A program made the translations under genes and the position numbers. This document shows, in pieces, positions 32,587 to 42,179 of a stretch of DNA of 57,163 nt (position 1 is the stretch's first letter; every line of letters starts with the position of its first letter). The notes below the pieces were generated by a model that was not told the DNA's origin, did no database searches, and worked only from the letters and a program-made list of their open reading frames with translations. The stretch comes from CAZBWE01 sp964495465 (GTDB lineage Bacteria; Planctomycetota; Phycisphaerae; Sedimentisphaerales; Anaerobacaceae): assembly GCA_964495465.1 (NCBI GenBank), contig CAZBWE010000004.1:1-57163 (forward strand), given 5' to 3'.

Positions 32587-34833
32587 TTATTCGAAAAGCC
32601 AATCCAGTCTGTGATTAAAATCATTTATATCTATTGATTGATTATTCTTCAGTCCGTCAATCTTATTCCTGAATTTAACAAGTTCCTGCTCATATAGCGG
32701 CAGACATTCGGCCCAGTGTTTATACTTGCCATTTGCACCACTGTATGGAATCTTGCGGACGGACGTCTGTAAACTGTTGGCATACCTATAGTGGCCCTTC
32801 GTTAGTTCGGTAAGCAATCGATACGATTGCAGACTATCCTGCAGCAGGGGAAGCGCCTTCTGAAGTTTCGCTGCATCGCAATCATACTGATAGCGTAAAA
32901 CATGCAGAGCGGCCCCGGCTTTTGCCGCATAGCATTTTGACATAGCCCGAATACAGAGTATATCATTCTTTAGTCGTTCAAACTCATCCTGATTTTTCTT
33001 GACGTAATTCTGCGCCCGATTAATTGCGTCAACGGCAGCGGCTGAATGTTTAAGAATATCCTCAATGACAATTATAGGTGTTTCACCGGTATGTGGCCGG
33101 CCTTTCCATTCCTTTTCGACGTACTCCTCCAATCGCTCGCCGGATGGTCCATCCGAATCAACTAGTCGCGGCCATAGTCGGAACTGTTTCGGGCGGACAA
33201 GCTGTTCGAGAGTCATACCTAACGAAATGGTCTGACGATTGCCGTTGGTAATGCCGAAACGGCGCAGGATTTTTGGAGCGCACAGGCCCGCCTGGTTATA
33301 TGCCTCCAGAATATAAGCCGCTGCTTTTTCGGAGCCATAGAATTCGGCAAGGCGCTCAGTCCAGTAGGCGTTTTCCTTTTCGACGTCTCTGTCGGGATTC
33401 CAGGCATAGCGTGCCCAGGCGGCAAACCATATCCAGTCGCGTTCATATTGTTTGATATCAGACGTATCCGGGCTTATCGGCCAATCCCAGTAGGCAAGAG
33501 GATAAAGGTGAATCCCGTTGGCGTGATGAATGTCACGGGCTGCCCGGGCACATTTTTGAATGAAACGCGTAGCCCCATAACGGAACGGCTCCAGGTTGGC
33601 TAAAATATGAATATTAGAGACGTGCTGCGAGGTAATCGAGCTTAACTGCCGATTTAATTCCGCCCAGGGACCGCGGGGTTGACAGGTTGTCAAGGACTCG
33701 CCGTTATATTTCATCATCGTATAGAGATTTTTATATTTTTTCAGCCCTGCTCCAATAATTTCCTGCGCTCTTTCGTCCATAGTGTGCTCACGGATAATGA
33801 TTGGAGGCTCCTCCTTCAACTTCAAGGATTTCATTCCGTCCCGAACGCCTGGGATGATTACTCTTGTCAGCCAGTATTTCTTATTGTCTTCGCCGGACAG
33901 CGCTTCACCAAGGCACACGAGCAGGCCGACATTTGGGTAACTTTTAACAAATTCGGCGATTGATTTTCTGGTATAATCGGAATTTAATTCGGTTGGTTTG
34001 GAATGATGGGTTTGAACGCCGTATTTCTGAGCCAGTGCTTTGGAAAAATGGATGTTATAAAACATTTGAATGACCCAGATACCACGCATATCCGCTTCGG
34101 TAGTCAGAAACCGGAAAGTTTCCTGATTTTTGTGAAAGACCTCTTCGGGAACATCGATGGCATCCGGATAATCTTTAACCATAACCAGCGAGGAAAACGG
34201 ATGGCCGTTCCAGAGATAGAGTGTATTCATTCTGTTTTCAGCCAGCAGGTCAAGAAATCCCAGCCATTGCTGCTTATCATAAAAAAAGGGAAAGAGTTCC
34301 GGTGTGTAGGGGTAATTATATGTCCCCCAGCCCGGCAGTATATATGTCTTTTGCATACCTATACAGGGACCCCGCAAACGAAAAACCGGGGAATCGGTTA
34401 CGTCAAGACTATCGGGGATTTTCCGAAGTTTACGTATGCGGTTCGCCAGTTCAAGACAGCCATACATTGTTCCGGAGTCATCCGCACCAGCTATAACGAT
34501 AATATCCTGCTTACTTCGTTTCAGGATAAATCCTTCGGGGCCTAAAGAATTTTTTCCAAAGGAAATGGCTTTTGATTTAATAAATTTACGGAGAATTCTG
34601 CTTTTAATATTTCCAACAGCTATCAAAGGACGTTGTCGAGGAGTATGAGAATCCGTAACCATAGCGGTCTTAATATCTATACTGTTGAGGGTCTTGATGA
34701 GTCTTTCGATGCCGAATTGCACTCTCGCAGTGGCCGATGTATCAACAACAATCGATATCGATTCAGCGGCTAAAGCTGCCGGGCAGTTAAATAAGGTAAG
34801 TGCAGCTACGATTTTAAGAATTTGTTTTTTCAT
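32587..34833 (-). CDS. secreted glycoside hydrolase, alpha-glucuronidase/hexosaminidase-like
   Basis: 748 residues with a signal peptide (cleavage near ALAAES, residue 23). Residues 25-145 look like the N-terminal domain shared by GH67 and GH20 enzymes (GTMYGCLELANRI is the typical motif); a TIM-barrel-like region follows (GFLDLLAENRMNTLYLWNGHPF) and then a helical C-terminal part. Acidic candidates are in LLVCLGEALSGED and REHTMDERAQE, but the catalytic pair cannot be fixed by eye. It probably attacks plant or algal polysaccharide in the periplasm or outside. It stands alone, with no sugar transporter next to it. Confidence 0.72.
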   Translation of the reverse strand: MKKQILKIVAALTLFNCPAALAAESISIVVDTSATARVQFGIERLIKTLNSIDIKTAMVTDSHTPRQRPLIAVGNIKSRILRKFIKSKAISFGKNSLGPEGFILKRSKQDIIVIAGADDSGTMYGCLELANRIRKLRKIPDSLDVTDSPVFRLRGPCIGMQKTYILPGWGTYNYPYTPELFPFFYDKQQWLGFLDLLAENRMNTLYLWNGHPFSSLVMVKDYPDAIDVPEEVFHKNQETFRFLTTEADMRGIWVIQMFYNIHFSKALAQKYGVQTHHSKPTELNSDYTRKSIAEFVKSYPNVGLLVCLGEALSGEDNKKYWLTRVIIPGVRDGMKSLKLKEEPPIIIREHTMDERAQEIIGAGLKKYKNLYTMMKYNGESLTTCQPRGPWAELNRQLSSITSQHVSNIHILANLEPFRYGATRFIQKCARAARDIHHANGIHLYPLAYWDWPISPDTSDIKQYERDWIWFAAWARYAWNPDRDVEKENAYWTERLAEFYGSEKAAAYILEAYNQAGLCAPKILRRFGITNGNRQTISLGMTLEQLVRPKQFRLWPRLVDSDGPSGERLEEYVEKEWKGRPHTGETPIIVIEDILKHSAAAVDAINRAQNYVKKNQDEFERLKNDILCIRAMSKCYAAKAGAALHVLRYQYDCDAAKLQKALPLLQDSLQSYRLLTELTKGHYRYANSLQTSVRKIPYSGANGKYKHWAECLPLYEQELVKFRNKIDGLKNNQSIDINDFNHRLDWLFE

Positions 34834-34860
34834 ATTGCTTTATAGAAAACACAGTAAATC

Positions 34861-34954
34861 GTCATTTCGGGCGACCCGTTGGCGAGTTGAGAAATCTGTT
34901 TTTGAATAGGTTTCTCCGCTACGCATCCCTACGGGATGCTTTGGTAGAAATGAC
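34861..34954. repeat. 94-bp imperfect palindromic element
   Basis: Ends gtcatttc (34861-34868) and gaaatgac (34947-34954) are perfect inverted repeats; gagaaa and tttctc form an inner pair, and a perfect hairpin gcatccc/gggatgc with loop tac lies at 34923-34939. The layout is that of a dispersed palindromic intergenic element. It fills most of the 272-bp space between infC and the hydrolase gene, where I see no gene. Confidence 0.75.
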
Positions 34955-35105
34955 CTATGGTTTTTTCTACAGAGCGTTTTCGTATTTAGCTTGCTTTTTT
35001 ATCAATACAGAATATCTCTCAGGATGGATATAGTCTTTAATACACCCGCAAACCTGCATTTGCAAACAAGGACAGGATATCAGGGCGAAATGTTCTATTA
35101 AAGGA

Positions 35106-35621
35106 TTATTTAGGGACAAATAAAACAGTCATACGCCTTCCGGACATCCTGCTGGTTTGTTCGACCTTTGCCAATTCTTCCAGAGATTGAGCAATTTGTT
35201 CAAATACCTTGTAACCCTGGTCCTGGTGCAGCATCTGACGCCCGCGGAATAACATTGTAAACTGCACCTTATGGCCTTTTCCCAGAAACTCGCGTGCGTG
35301 ATTCAGCTTTATCTCTAGGTCGTGTTTGTCCGTCTCAAGGCGAAGTCTGATTTCCTTAAGGGTTCCAGAATGATGTGAATGTTTTTTATGGGCATTGCGA
35401 ATTCGGCGATTTTGCTGATACAGCCATTTGCCGTAATCCATTATTCGGCAAACTGGAGGAGAATTTGTGGGGGCAACTTCCACAAGGTCTAAACCGGCCT
35501 CCTGTGCTCTCGCAATTGCCTCGTGTGTATTAACGATACCTACCTGATTGTTGGATTCGTCGATTAGCCGTACTTTGCTGACTCGAATCCTTTCATTTAT
35601 TCTTAATCCTTTTTGACCGAT
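35106..35621 (-). CDS. infC: translation initiation factor IF-3, starting at ATC
   Basis: 171 residues when the start is ATC at 35621-35619. The N-terminal domain (GLRINERIRVSKVRLID) lies upstream of any ATG, GTG or TTG in frame, so a non-standard start is required; a ribosome site aggtgg (35633-35628) is 6 nt upstream. Rare starts are the known means by which IF-3 controls its own synthesis, since IF-3 rejects them. Linker and C-terminal domain (EVAPTNSPPVCRIMDYGKW, LRLETDKHDLEIKL) are normal. It follows thrS in the classic order, but rpmI and rplT do not follow. Confidence 0.95.
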   Translation of the reverse strand: MGQKGLRINERIRVSKVRLIDESNNQVGIVNTHEAIARAQEAGLDLVEVAPTNSPPVCRIMDYGKWLYQQNRRIRNAHKKHSHHSGTLKEIRLRLETDKHDLEIKLNHAREFLGKGHKVQFTMLFRGRQMLHQDQGYKVFEQIAQSLEELAKVEQTSRMSGRRMTVLFVPK

Positions 35622-35627
35622 TGTGCA

Positions 35628-35633
35628 CCACCT
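35628..35633 (-). promoter_or_regulatory. ribosome binding site of infC supporting the ATC start
   Basis: aggtgg on the minus strand, 6 nt before ATC 35621. It decides the start: no conventional start codon lies within the conserved N-terminus. Confidence 0.75.
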
Positions 35634-35683
35634 TGCCTTTCTAATTGATTACAACCGGTTTCCGCTCACCGGTTACCATATCC

Positions 35684-37600
35684 CTAAAACGCCAAATCTA
35701 ACTCTTTATCGACAATTTTGCGTTTTGCAATTTTAATAAATTCTTCAATTTCGAGCGATTTATTCTCTTTTATCCCACTAATTCTTACATTAATAGTATT
35801 TTCCTGTGCCTCTTTGGGGCCGGTTACCAACATATAGGGTAGCTTTTCACTATGGGCTTTGGCAATTTTGGCATTTATTTTTTCATTTGAGAAGTCGCAG
35901 CTACAGCGTAATTTTGCATCTTTTAATTTGTTCTGCACTACCGCAGCATAATCATTGCTTTTCTCACTTATAGGCAAAATTCTTGCCTGCTCCGGCGAAA
36001 GCCAGAGAGGGAGGTTGCCGCCATAGTGTTCTATGAGAATGCCGATAAAGCGTTCGAAAGAACCCAGAACGGCTCTGTGAATCATAACCGGCGTTTTCTC
36101 GGTGTTGTCTTTGTCGGTATAGACTAACTCAAAACGCTCCGGCATTGAAAAATCCAATTGAATTGTGCCTAACTGCCAAGACCTTTTCAGGCAATCTTTT
36201 ATATGGAAATCTATCTTCGGCCCGTAAAATGCGCCATCACCTTCATTGATTTTGTATTCAATGCCTTTGTGCCTCAGCGCATCTTTGAGGGCATTTGTGG
36301 CTGTTTCCCAAATCTCATCCGAACCTATATGTTTCACAGGTTTTGTCGAAAGCTCGATGTGGAAATCCTCAAATCCGAATGCCCTGTATATCTCGAATGT
36401 AAGCTCAATTACCCCTATTATTTCGGATTCAATCTGTTCAGGAATGCAGAAAATATGGGCATCGTCCTGAGTGAATTGCCTTACCCTAAACAATCCGTGC
36501 ATAACACCACTTGCCTCGTGTCGATGCACAAGGCCGAGCTCGGCAACACGCATCGGAAATTCACGATACGAATGCTGCCGTGTTTTATAAACCAGGCATC
36601 CGCCGGGACAATTCATCGGCTTTATCGCATAGCCGGTATTATCGAACTTGGTAAAGTACATATTCTCTTTGTAATTTTCCCAATGGCCGCTTCTGTGCCA
36701 AAGTGCCTCGTTAAGTATAATAGGTGTTCGTATTTCATCATAGCCGTATTTATCGTGAACGCTGCGCCAGAAGTCAACGATGGCGTTCCAGATAATCATT
36801 CCTTTGGGGTGAACAAAGGCAAATCCGGGTCCGGCCTCGTTGAAGCTGAATAAATCCAATTGTTTGCCTAATACACGGTGGTCGCGTCTTTTTGCCTCTT
36901 CCAGTCTCCGCAGGTAATCATCAAGCTCTTTGCGGCTGGGCCAGCAGGTGCCATAGACCCTCTGCAGCATTTTTTGAGTAGGGTCGCCATGCCAGTAAGC
37001 TCCGGCAACGGACATTATCTTAAAGCTGCCTGCCTTGCCGGTACTGGGTATATGTGGTCCTCGGCACAAGTCCTCGAAACCACCACCATGCGAATAAAAA
37101 CTGATAACATCACTGTCTGCGTGTTCAATATTGTCGATTTTGTACTTATCCCCAGCCAGTTTATTCAATGCCTCGGCTCTTGTCATTTCTTTACGAACAA
37201 AGGGCACATCAGCCTTGGTAATCTCCTGCATTTTTTGTTCAATTTGCTCGAAATCTGACGGCCTAATCGGTTCATCAAGGTCGATGTCATAGTAAAATCC
37301 ATCTTCAACGGTAGGACCATAAACCAGCTTTGCATCCGGCCAAATGGTGCATATCGCCTCAGCCATTATGTGCGCGCAGCTATGCCGCATAACTTCAAGA
37401 CCTTCTTCATCCCTCGCAGTAACGATTTGGACCGAGCAATCACCTTTTATAGGTGCAGATAAATCCACCAATTGACCGTTTATCTTTGCAGCTAACGCCG
37501 CCTTTGCAAGTCCCGCTCCTATTTGTTCTGCTAATTGTTTTACCGTTATGCCGTAGGCAACTTCCAGTTTGCTGCCGTCAGGGAGTATTACTTTCGCCAT
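35684..37600 (-). CDS. thrS: threonine--tRNA ligase
   Basis: 638 residues from ATG 37600: TGS domain (MAKVILPDGSKLEV), editing domain with HSCAHIMAEA and HADSDVISFYSHGG, then the class II core (GHWENYKENMYF, MNCPGGCLVYK, RVAELGLVHRHEASG, DDAHIFC) and an anticodon domain. An upstream TTG at 37633 is rejected because it falls at the predicted transcription start of the promoter at 37640-37667. It is followed by infC after 62 bp on the same strand, an arrangement common across bacteria. Confidence 0.97.
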   Translation of the reverse strand: MAKVILPDGSKLEVAYGITVKQLAEQIGAGLAKAALAAKINGQLVDLSAPIKGDCSVQIVTARDEEGLEVMRHSCAHIMAEAICTIWPDAKLVYGPTVEDGFYYDIDLDEPIRPSDFEQIEQKMQEITKADVPFVRKEMTRAEALNKLAGDKYKIDNIEHADSDVISFYSHGGGFEDLCRGPHIPSTGKAGSFKIMSVAGAYWHGDPTQKMLQRVYGTCWPSRKELDDYLRRLEEAKRRDHRVLGKQLDLFSFNEAGPGFAFVHPKGMIIWNAIVDFWRSVHDKYGYDEIRTPIILNEALWHRSGHWENYKENMYFTKFDNTGYAIKPMNCPGGCLVYKTRQHSYREFPMRVAELGLVHRHEASGVMHGLFRVRQFTQDDAHIFCIPEQIESEIIGVIELTFEIYRAFGFEDFHIELSTKPVKHIGSDEIWETATNALKDALRHKGIEYKINEGDGAFYGPKIDFHIKDCLKRSWQLGTIQLDFSMPERFELVYTDKDNTEKTPVMIHRAVLGSFERFIGILIEHYGGNLPLWLSPEQARILPISEKSNDYAAVVQNKLKDAKLRCSCDFSNEKINAKIAKAHSEKLPYMLVTGPKEAQENTINVRISGIKENKSLEIEEFIKIAKRKIVDKELDLAF

Positions 37601-37639
37601 AAACTTTTCCAACATCAACAACTTTTCTATCAAAATGTG

Positions 37640-37667
37640 AATATAACGAATTAGATAAAATTGTCAA
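37640..37667 (-). promoter_or_regulatory. thrS promoter
   Basis: On the minus strand TTGACA (37667-37662), a 16-bp spacer and TATATT (37645-37640). Transcription would begin near 37633, leaving a leader of about 33 nt before ATG 37600, too short for a T-box. Confidence 0.65.
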
Positions 37668-37764
37668 GTACGCTACTATAACAATAGCGATGAAAAACAT
37701 TATTTGCCGAATAACACAGCAATATGTCGTATAACACGTCAAATGGCCCAGCATCCTTAGCCTT

Positions 37765-37793
37765 CATAACTTTTTATTTAATATGAAGTTATG
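37765..37793. promoter_or_regulatory. dyad symmetry between thrS and the FHA gene
   Basis: cataactt (37765-37772) and aagttatg (37786-37793) form an 8-bp inverted repeat with a 13-nt A/T-rich centre. It lies about 60 bp upstream of the FHA-gene promoter and could be a regulator site or an RNA stem. The rest of 37668-37849 shows nothing recognisable. Confidence 0.35.
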
Positions 37794-37849
37794 TAACGTC
37801 AGCCGAAAGTGCCGCCTTTTTCCACATTATGTAGTACCTGTGTTACTTA

Positions 37850-37878
37850 TTGCCATAAGCTGTTTTTTTTGGTATAAT
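37850..37878 (+). promoter_or_regulatory. promoter of the FHA gene
   Basis: TTGCCA (37850-37855), a 17-bp spacer and a perfect TATAAT (37873-37878). The start codon of the FHA gene is 46 bp downstream. Confidence 0.7.
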
Positions 37879-37923
37879 AAATATAGTCGTAGGAGATAAT
37901 TTGTTAATTTAGAATAAAATAAA

Positions 37924-38367
37924 ATGGACGTAAATCTTGTTTTGTTCAAAAATAATGGTGAGCAGAAGGCCTTTTCTCTGCCGGACAATGTTACGGTTAT
38001 CGGCAGACGACATGATTGCGACCTGCAAATACCGCTTCCGTCTGTTTCAAGAAGGCACTGCAAACTTCATTACGACAACGGTGCTTTGAAAATTCGCGAC
38101 CTTAACTCGCATAACGGCACCTTCATTAACGGAAAGCGTATCAATGACACAACTGTTAAGCCCGGTGATTACCTTAAAATAGGCCCCTTAACATTCTTAT
38201 TGCAGATTAACGGCCAGCCGGAGGAGATTATCCCTCCCGACCATTCTGTTCGGAAGCCACATAGGCAGGAGGAGCCGGCTAAAAAAAACGCCCAAGATAG
38301 CGACAGCTTCGCTGACCTTGAGTTTGATGATTCTGACGACTCTTTAGCCGAGCTTGAAGACCTTTAG
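37924..38367 (+). CDS. FHA-domain protein
   Basis: 147 residues. A single FHA phosphothreonine-binding domain covers about 8-96 and shows the core residues: GRRHDCDLQI, SVSRRHC and LNSHNGTFINGKRI. The acidic C-terminal tail (SDSFADLEFDDSDDSLAELEDL) is probably disordered. It probably recruits a phosphorylated partner; it is followed after 137 bp by the GspE/PilB-like ATPase, and FHA proteins often accompany secretion or pilus machines. Confidence 0.9.
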   Translation: MDVNLVLFKNNGEQKAFSLPDNVTVIGRRHDCDLQIPLPSVSRRHCKLHYDNGALKIRDLNSHNGTFINGKRINDTTVKPGDYLKIGPLTFLLQINGQPEEIIPPDHSVRKPHRQEEPAKKNAQDSDSFADLEFDDSDDSLAELEDL

Positions 38368-38504
38368 ATCAATTTCCAGCCATATTTGGAAATCTGGATT
38401 CGAGCCCGCATTTTCCATATCTTTTAGCTTGTCAAACCCAGCAGGATATGTTATTATACTGAGAGCGGGTACTATAATACTTTATTTGATGTTTTGGAAC
38501 ACAT

Positions 38505-40085
38505 ATGCAAGTATTCGTATTTAGTCAATGTGTTACAGTAAGTTCACCCTGTCTATTATTAACAACACTTCCTTTTAATCCTGTTAAGCTTATTTTACTT
38601 ATCGTATGGATATATCTTTGTCTGTATTTCGTCCAGCGCACTCAGTTCAGCGCCTTGGTGCCAAAAAGATATAAATCAATTGCCTATATTATCACCCTTT
38701 TCACAGGCCCGGTGTTTTTACTTGTTCTATTAATAATAGATACGGCAAAAAAGTCATCCACAAGCAGCGATTCTTTTTTTGAACTTTTCAAGGAACAGAT
38801 AAGAAAAACCATCTCTAATATACGCTCCCTGCGTTCCGAAACCGTCAAAGATGAACCATCCATAAAACTGCTTGATTCATCGGGGCACGAGTTAAAAGAG
38901 ATTTATGGCCATAGTAACAAGCGGCAGGAGAGCCACATTCTTGACCTGACTGAAAAGATTATAGCTGATGCCCTCGACAATCGCGCAAGCGATATTCTTA
39001 TCGACCCCAAAGATGAGTCGTTATTCACAATAAGATACCGGGTAGATGGGATACTGAGAACAGTAAAGCAGCTAAAGTCAGATACCTGTAAGGCAGTCGT
39101 AAATAGTATAAAGGCCGTCTCGGGTATGGACATCTCCGAAAGAAGGAGGCCTCAGGATGGCGCTTTCATCGCAAAAAGGGGTGAGTCAACCACTTCGTTC
39201 AGGGTCGCAAGTGCAGGTGTAGTTAACGGTGAGAAACTATCGATTCGGGTGCTTAATCAAAATGCCGGCAGGTTTAGAATCACCGACATCGGCATCACTA
39301 AAAGCCAGTATGCAATCATCGAAGCCGCACTAAATAAACCATCCGGAATGATACTTGTTTGCGGCCCTACGGGCAGCGGAAAAACAACGACAATGTATGG
39401 GATGCTGAATCAAATCGACCGCTATACTCGCAATGTAATAACGGTGGAAGACCCTATTGAGGCAGTGTTACCCGAATCGAGTCAGATTGAAATTAATCCC
39501 AAGGCCGACATTACTTTTGCAAAAGCACTACGCAGTATTCTGAGACAGGATCCCGATGTTATTTGTGTCGGCGAGATACGTGACGAGGAAACCGCCGAGA
39601 TTGCCCTGCGGTCCGCACAGACAGGCCATCTCGTCCTGGCAACTATACACTGCGACAGCAATGCAACCGCCCTGGTAAGACTGCTGGATTTGGGCGTATC
39701 TCCTCTTCTGTTATCTTCGGGACTTAGTCTTCTTATTTCTCAGAGATTGCTCCGGCGGCTATGCAAAAACTGCAAAAGACCTGCTCAATTATCAGAGAGT
39801 CTCATCCGGGAATTCCAGGCAAAAGGAATAAATTATGAAAATATGTACGAGCCAGTGGGCTGTAAACGTTGCAGCCAAACAGGATACTTTGGAAGAATTG
39901 CTATTTGCGACCCGCTGGTCGTGACCCCTAAACTTAAGATTGATATCGCTGAAAACAAGGCGTTGATAGCACAATTGAGAAATGAAGGCGTCAGAAAAGA
40001 TATGTCTAATCTCAAGAAAGAGGGATTGAGAAAAGTGATTGCCGGTATAACGTCTCTAAATGAGTTAAAACGAGTTGTAGGATAG
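38505..40085 (+). CDS. GspE/PilB-family secretion ATPase with N-terminal membrane helices
   Basis: 526 residues. The ATPase core (about 140-500) has YRVDGILR, Walker A GPTGSGKTTT, Asp box EDPIEA, Walker B QDPDVICVGEIRDEETAEIA, a His box and a zinc CxxC pair (LCKNCK ... CKRCSQTG), as in type II secretion and type IV pilus ATPases. Instead of the usual N-terminal MshEN-type domain it begins with two hydrophobic helices (about 20-40 and 60-80), which would fix it to the membrane. It probably drives pilin or pseudopilin assembly. Followed by a CvpA-like gene after 5 bp. Confidence 0.9.
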   Translation: MQVFVFSQCVTVSSPCLLLTTLPFNPVKLILLIVWIYLCLYFVQRTQFSALVPKRYKSIAYIITLFTGPVFLLVLLIIDTAKKSSTSSDSFFELFKEQIRKTISNIRSLRSETVKDEPSIKLLDSSGHELKEIYGHSNKRQESHILDLTEKIIADALDNRASDILIDPKDESLFTIRYRVDGILRTVKQLKSDTCKAVVNSIKAVSGMDISERRRPQDGAFIAKRGESTTSFRVASAGVVNGEKLSIRVLNQNAGRFRITDIGITKSQYAIIEAALNKPSGMILVCGPTGSGKTTTMYGMLNQIDRYTRNVITVEDPIEAVLPESSQIEINPKADITFAKALRSILRQDPDVICVGEIRDEETAEIALRSAQTGHLVLATIHCDSNATALVRLLDLGVSPLLLSSGLSLLISQRLLRRLCKNCKRPAQLSESLIREFQAKGINYENMYEPVGCKRCSQTGYFGRIAICDPLVVTPKLKIDIAENKALIAQLRNEGVRKDMSNLKKEGLRKVIAGITSLNELKRVVG

Positions 40086-40090
40086 ATTTT

Positions 40091-40723
40091 ATGGTATTCT
40101 GGCTGGCCATATTAGGTGGGGGACTTTTTGCCTGGTTTGCTGTTAAACTGGGCTTTTACGATACCTGGGCGCTGCTGTTTAATATCGTAATTGCAATCTA
40201 TATGGCAGTTTTCCTTACACCGGTAATTGCTGAGTTTATCCCGGCGGCTGATGAAATCCCATATAGCACAGCACTGACCTTGATAGTCATCGCTGCAGGT
40301 GCTTTTTTCATCCTGTTCGGCATTTCATACACACTTATAACAGGCCAGTTTAATGTTCCATTTCCGAGAATATTTGATGTTGTCTTTGCCGGCTTGCTGG
40401 GCTTTCTGGCCGGTTTTTTGGTTTTTAGCTTCGCAGCTTTTTTAATCTGTGTTACGCCAATTTCTGAAAACAAGTGCCTAAAGGAAATTGGTCTGAGCAG
40501 CCAGTCTCAACAGGCAAATATATCATATATCTGCTGGTGGTGTGATTTGGTAAATAGTTTCGTGGCATCTGAAGACAGTGACTACACCGCGGAAAAAGTA
40601 ATTGGCTCACTTTTGCAGAAAACAAACAATGATTCAGTTGAAAATGCCGAGCCCGAGAGCCTGCCTGATGATAATGATACCGGGGCAAATCATTCTGATG
40701 TTTCCGCAGGCGACTCGTCCTGA
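40091..40723 (+). CDS. CvpA-family membrane protein
   Basis: 210 residues with four hydrophobic helices (about 1-24, 30-48, 58-80, 100-125) and an acidic, soluble C-terminus. The pattern fits CvpA (colicin V production/envelope) proteins. It is the last gene of the FHA-GspE series and its 3' end overlaps the convergent POT gene by 34 bp. Function in that series unknown. Confidence 0.7.
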   Translation: MVFWLAILGGGLFAWFAVKLGFYDTWALLFNIVIAIYMAVFLTPVIAEFIPAADEIPYSTALTLIVIAAGAFFILFGISYTLITGQFNVPFPRIFDVVFAGLLGFLAGFLVFSFAAFLICVTPISENKCLKEIGLSSQSQQANISYICWWCDLVNSFVASEDSDYTAEKVIGSLLQKTNNDSVENAEPESLPDDNDTGANHSDVSAGDSS

Positions 40724-42048
40724 ATGTAACTTTTGCCTCGATACCGTTTGGCCACGGGTATGAATAAAACCGCTGTTATAAACATCGCTATTGTGAAAAA
40801 CAAGTAATAGTATGCACCGGGAAGCTTACTGGTACCATCCTCGTTTTCGATAAAACTATTGACCACAGCAACGAAGGCGTTTCCAAGAGATATCGACAGG
40901 AGGTATATTGCCATAATAAAAGACTTCATTTTCTTCGGCGCCTGCGTATAGGAAAACTCCAGACCTGTTATTGAAATTATTATCTCCGCAGCGGTGAGCA
41001 GCAGATAGGCAACGAACTGCCAGCCGATGCTGGGTTTGCCGCCGGCTGTAATTCTTGCTTCTATCAAGGTAGGCACAATAAAGCACACCGCCCCCATAAA
41101 CATACCGATTCCGATTTTACGGAGCGGTGTTAATGGAAATATTCTGTTTATTGCCGGATAAAAACAATAGGTAAACAAAGGAATCATAACCAAAATTAAA
41201 AAAGGATTTATCGACTGAGGCCATTCAGGAAGCCAGGTAAATCCCAGCCAATGAAGATTCATATTTCTCGCCTGCAGCACCCAGGCAGACTGCGACTGGT
41301 CGAAAAGGGCCCAGAACATAGCAACAAATAAAAAAATTACAGAAAGTTTGCCGATAATCCGTAATCCCTCGCCGGTAAATGTCTCCTTTATCAGGGTTGT
41401 GCCCGCCGGCCTGATATGCACGAATTTCCATTTGCCCAGCAAAAAGGCGATAGTCGCCAGGAACATAAAAGCTGCCGGAATACCAAAACCCATTCGCGGG
41501 CCAAAGCGGTCCTGTAACCAGGGGCAAATGAACATTGAAGCACATGCACCGAGATTAATCGAAAAATAGAACCAGTGATAAATCTTTGATAACAGATGTT
41601 CGTTGCTTTTTCCGAACTGGTCCCCCACGTTTGCAGAAACACACGGCTTTATTAGCCCTGAACCAATTGCTATCAATATCAAGCCGGTTGCAATTCCAAG
41701 ACGTGTAATATCCAATACCATTGCCAGCAAACCGAAACAATAAACGATACTGAACCAAAGTATCGTCCTGAACTTGCCGAACCAGATATCGGAAATAATA
41801 GCGCCAATAAGAGGCGTAAAATAAACCGCAGCTTTGAACCAGTGGAAGTACTCCCTTGCTCGTATTTCACCCATCACCGCCAGCGAGCCATCCCGAGAGC
41901 GCAAATACGTTGTCATAAAGATGACTAAAATTGATGTCATCCCGTAGAAAGCAAAACGCTCAGTCGCTTCGTTGGTGAGGATATACGGAACACCTGCAGG
42001 CATCTTCTTCGTGGGGACCGGTGCTCTCAGGTATTCGCCTTTTGCCAT
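40690..42048 (-). CDS. POT/PTR2 family proton-dependent peptide transporter
   Basis: 452 residues, about 12 membrane helices. The PTR2 signature is at the start (TNEATERFAFYGMTSILVIF), followed by GAIISDIWFGKFRTI and the FYFSINLGACAS helix. These transporters import di- and tripeptides with protons. It is divergent from the glycyl radical activase gene, and 131 bp separate the two starts. It fits with the OPT transporter and peptidase nearby as a peptide-uptake set. Confidence 0.9.
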   Translation of the reverse strand: MAKGEYLRAPVPTKKMPAGVPYILTNEATERFAFYGMTSILVIFMTTYLRSRDGSLAVMGEIRAREYFHWFKAAVYFTPLIGAIISDIWFGKFRTILWFSIVYCFGLLAMVLDITRLGIATGLILIAIGSGLIKPCVSANVGDQFGKSNEHLLSKIYHWFYFSINLGACASMFICPWLQDRFGPRMGFGIPAAFMFLATIAFLLGKWKFVHIRPAGTTLIKETFTGEGLRIIGKLSVIFLFVAMFWALFDQSQSAWVLQARNMNLHWLGFTWLPEWPQSINPFLILVMIPLFTYCFYPAINRIFPLTPLRKIGIGMFMGAVCFIVPTLIEARITAGGKPSIGWQFVAYLLLTAAEIIISITGLEFSYTQAPKKMKSFIMAIYLLSISLGNAFVAVVNSFIENEDGTSKLPGAYYYLFFTIAMFITAVLFIPVAKRYRGKSYIQDESPAETSE

Positions 42049-42179
42049 AATGAAACTCTCTTATATAAGACAAAAACACCTTCTTATAATGCAGAAAAAC
42101 CACAGTATTTTAACTTAATTCGGCAACACATCAAACAGTAAATGACGGAATATTGAAAAATAGTCGCTTTGCGGATATA

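Noticed and set aside
37601..37633. Upstream TTG start of thrS
   Set aside because: It coincides with the predicted transcription start of the TTGACA/TATATT promoter, leaving no leader.
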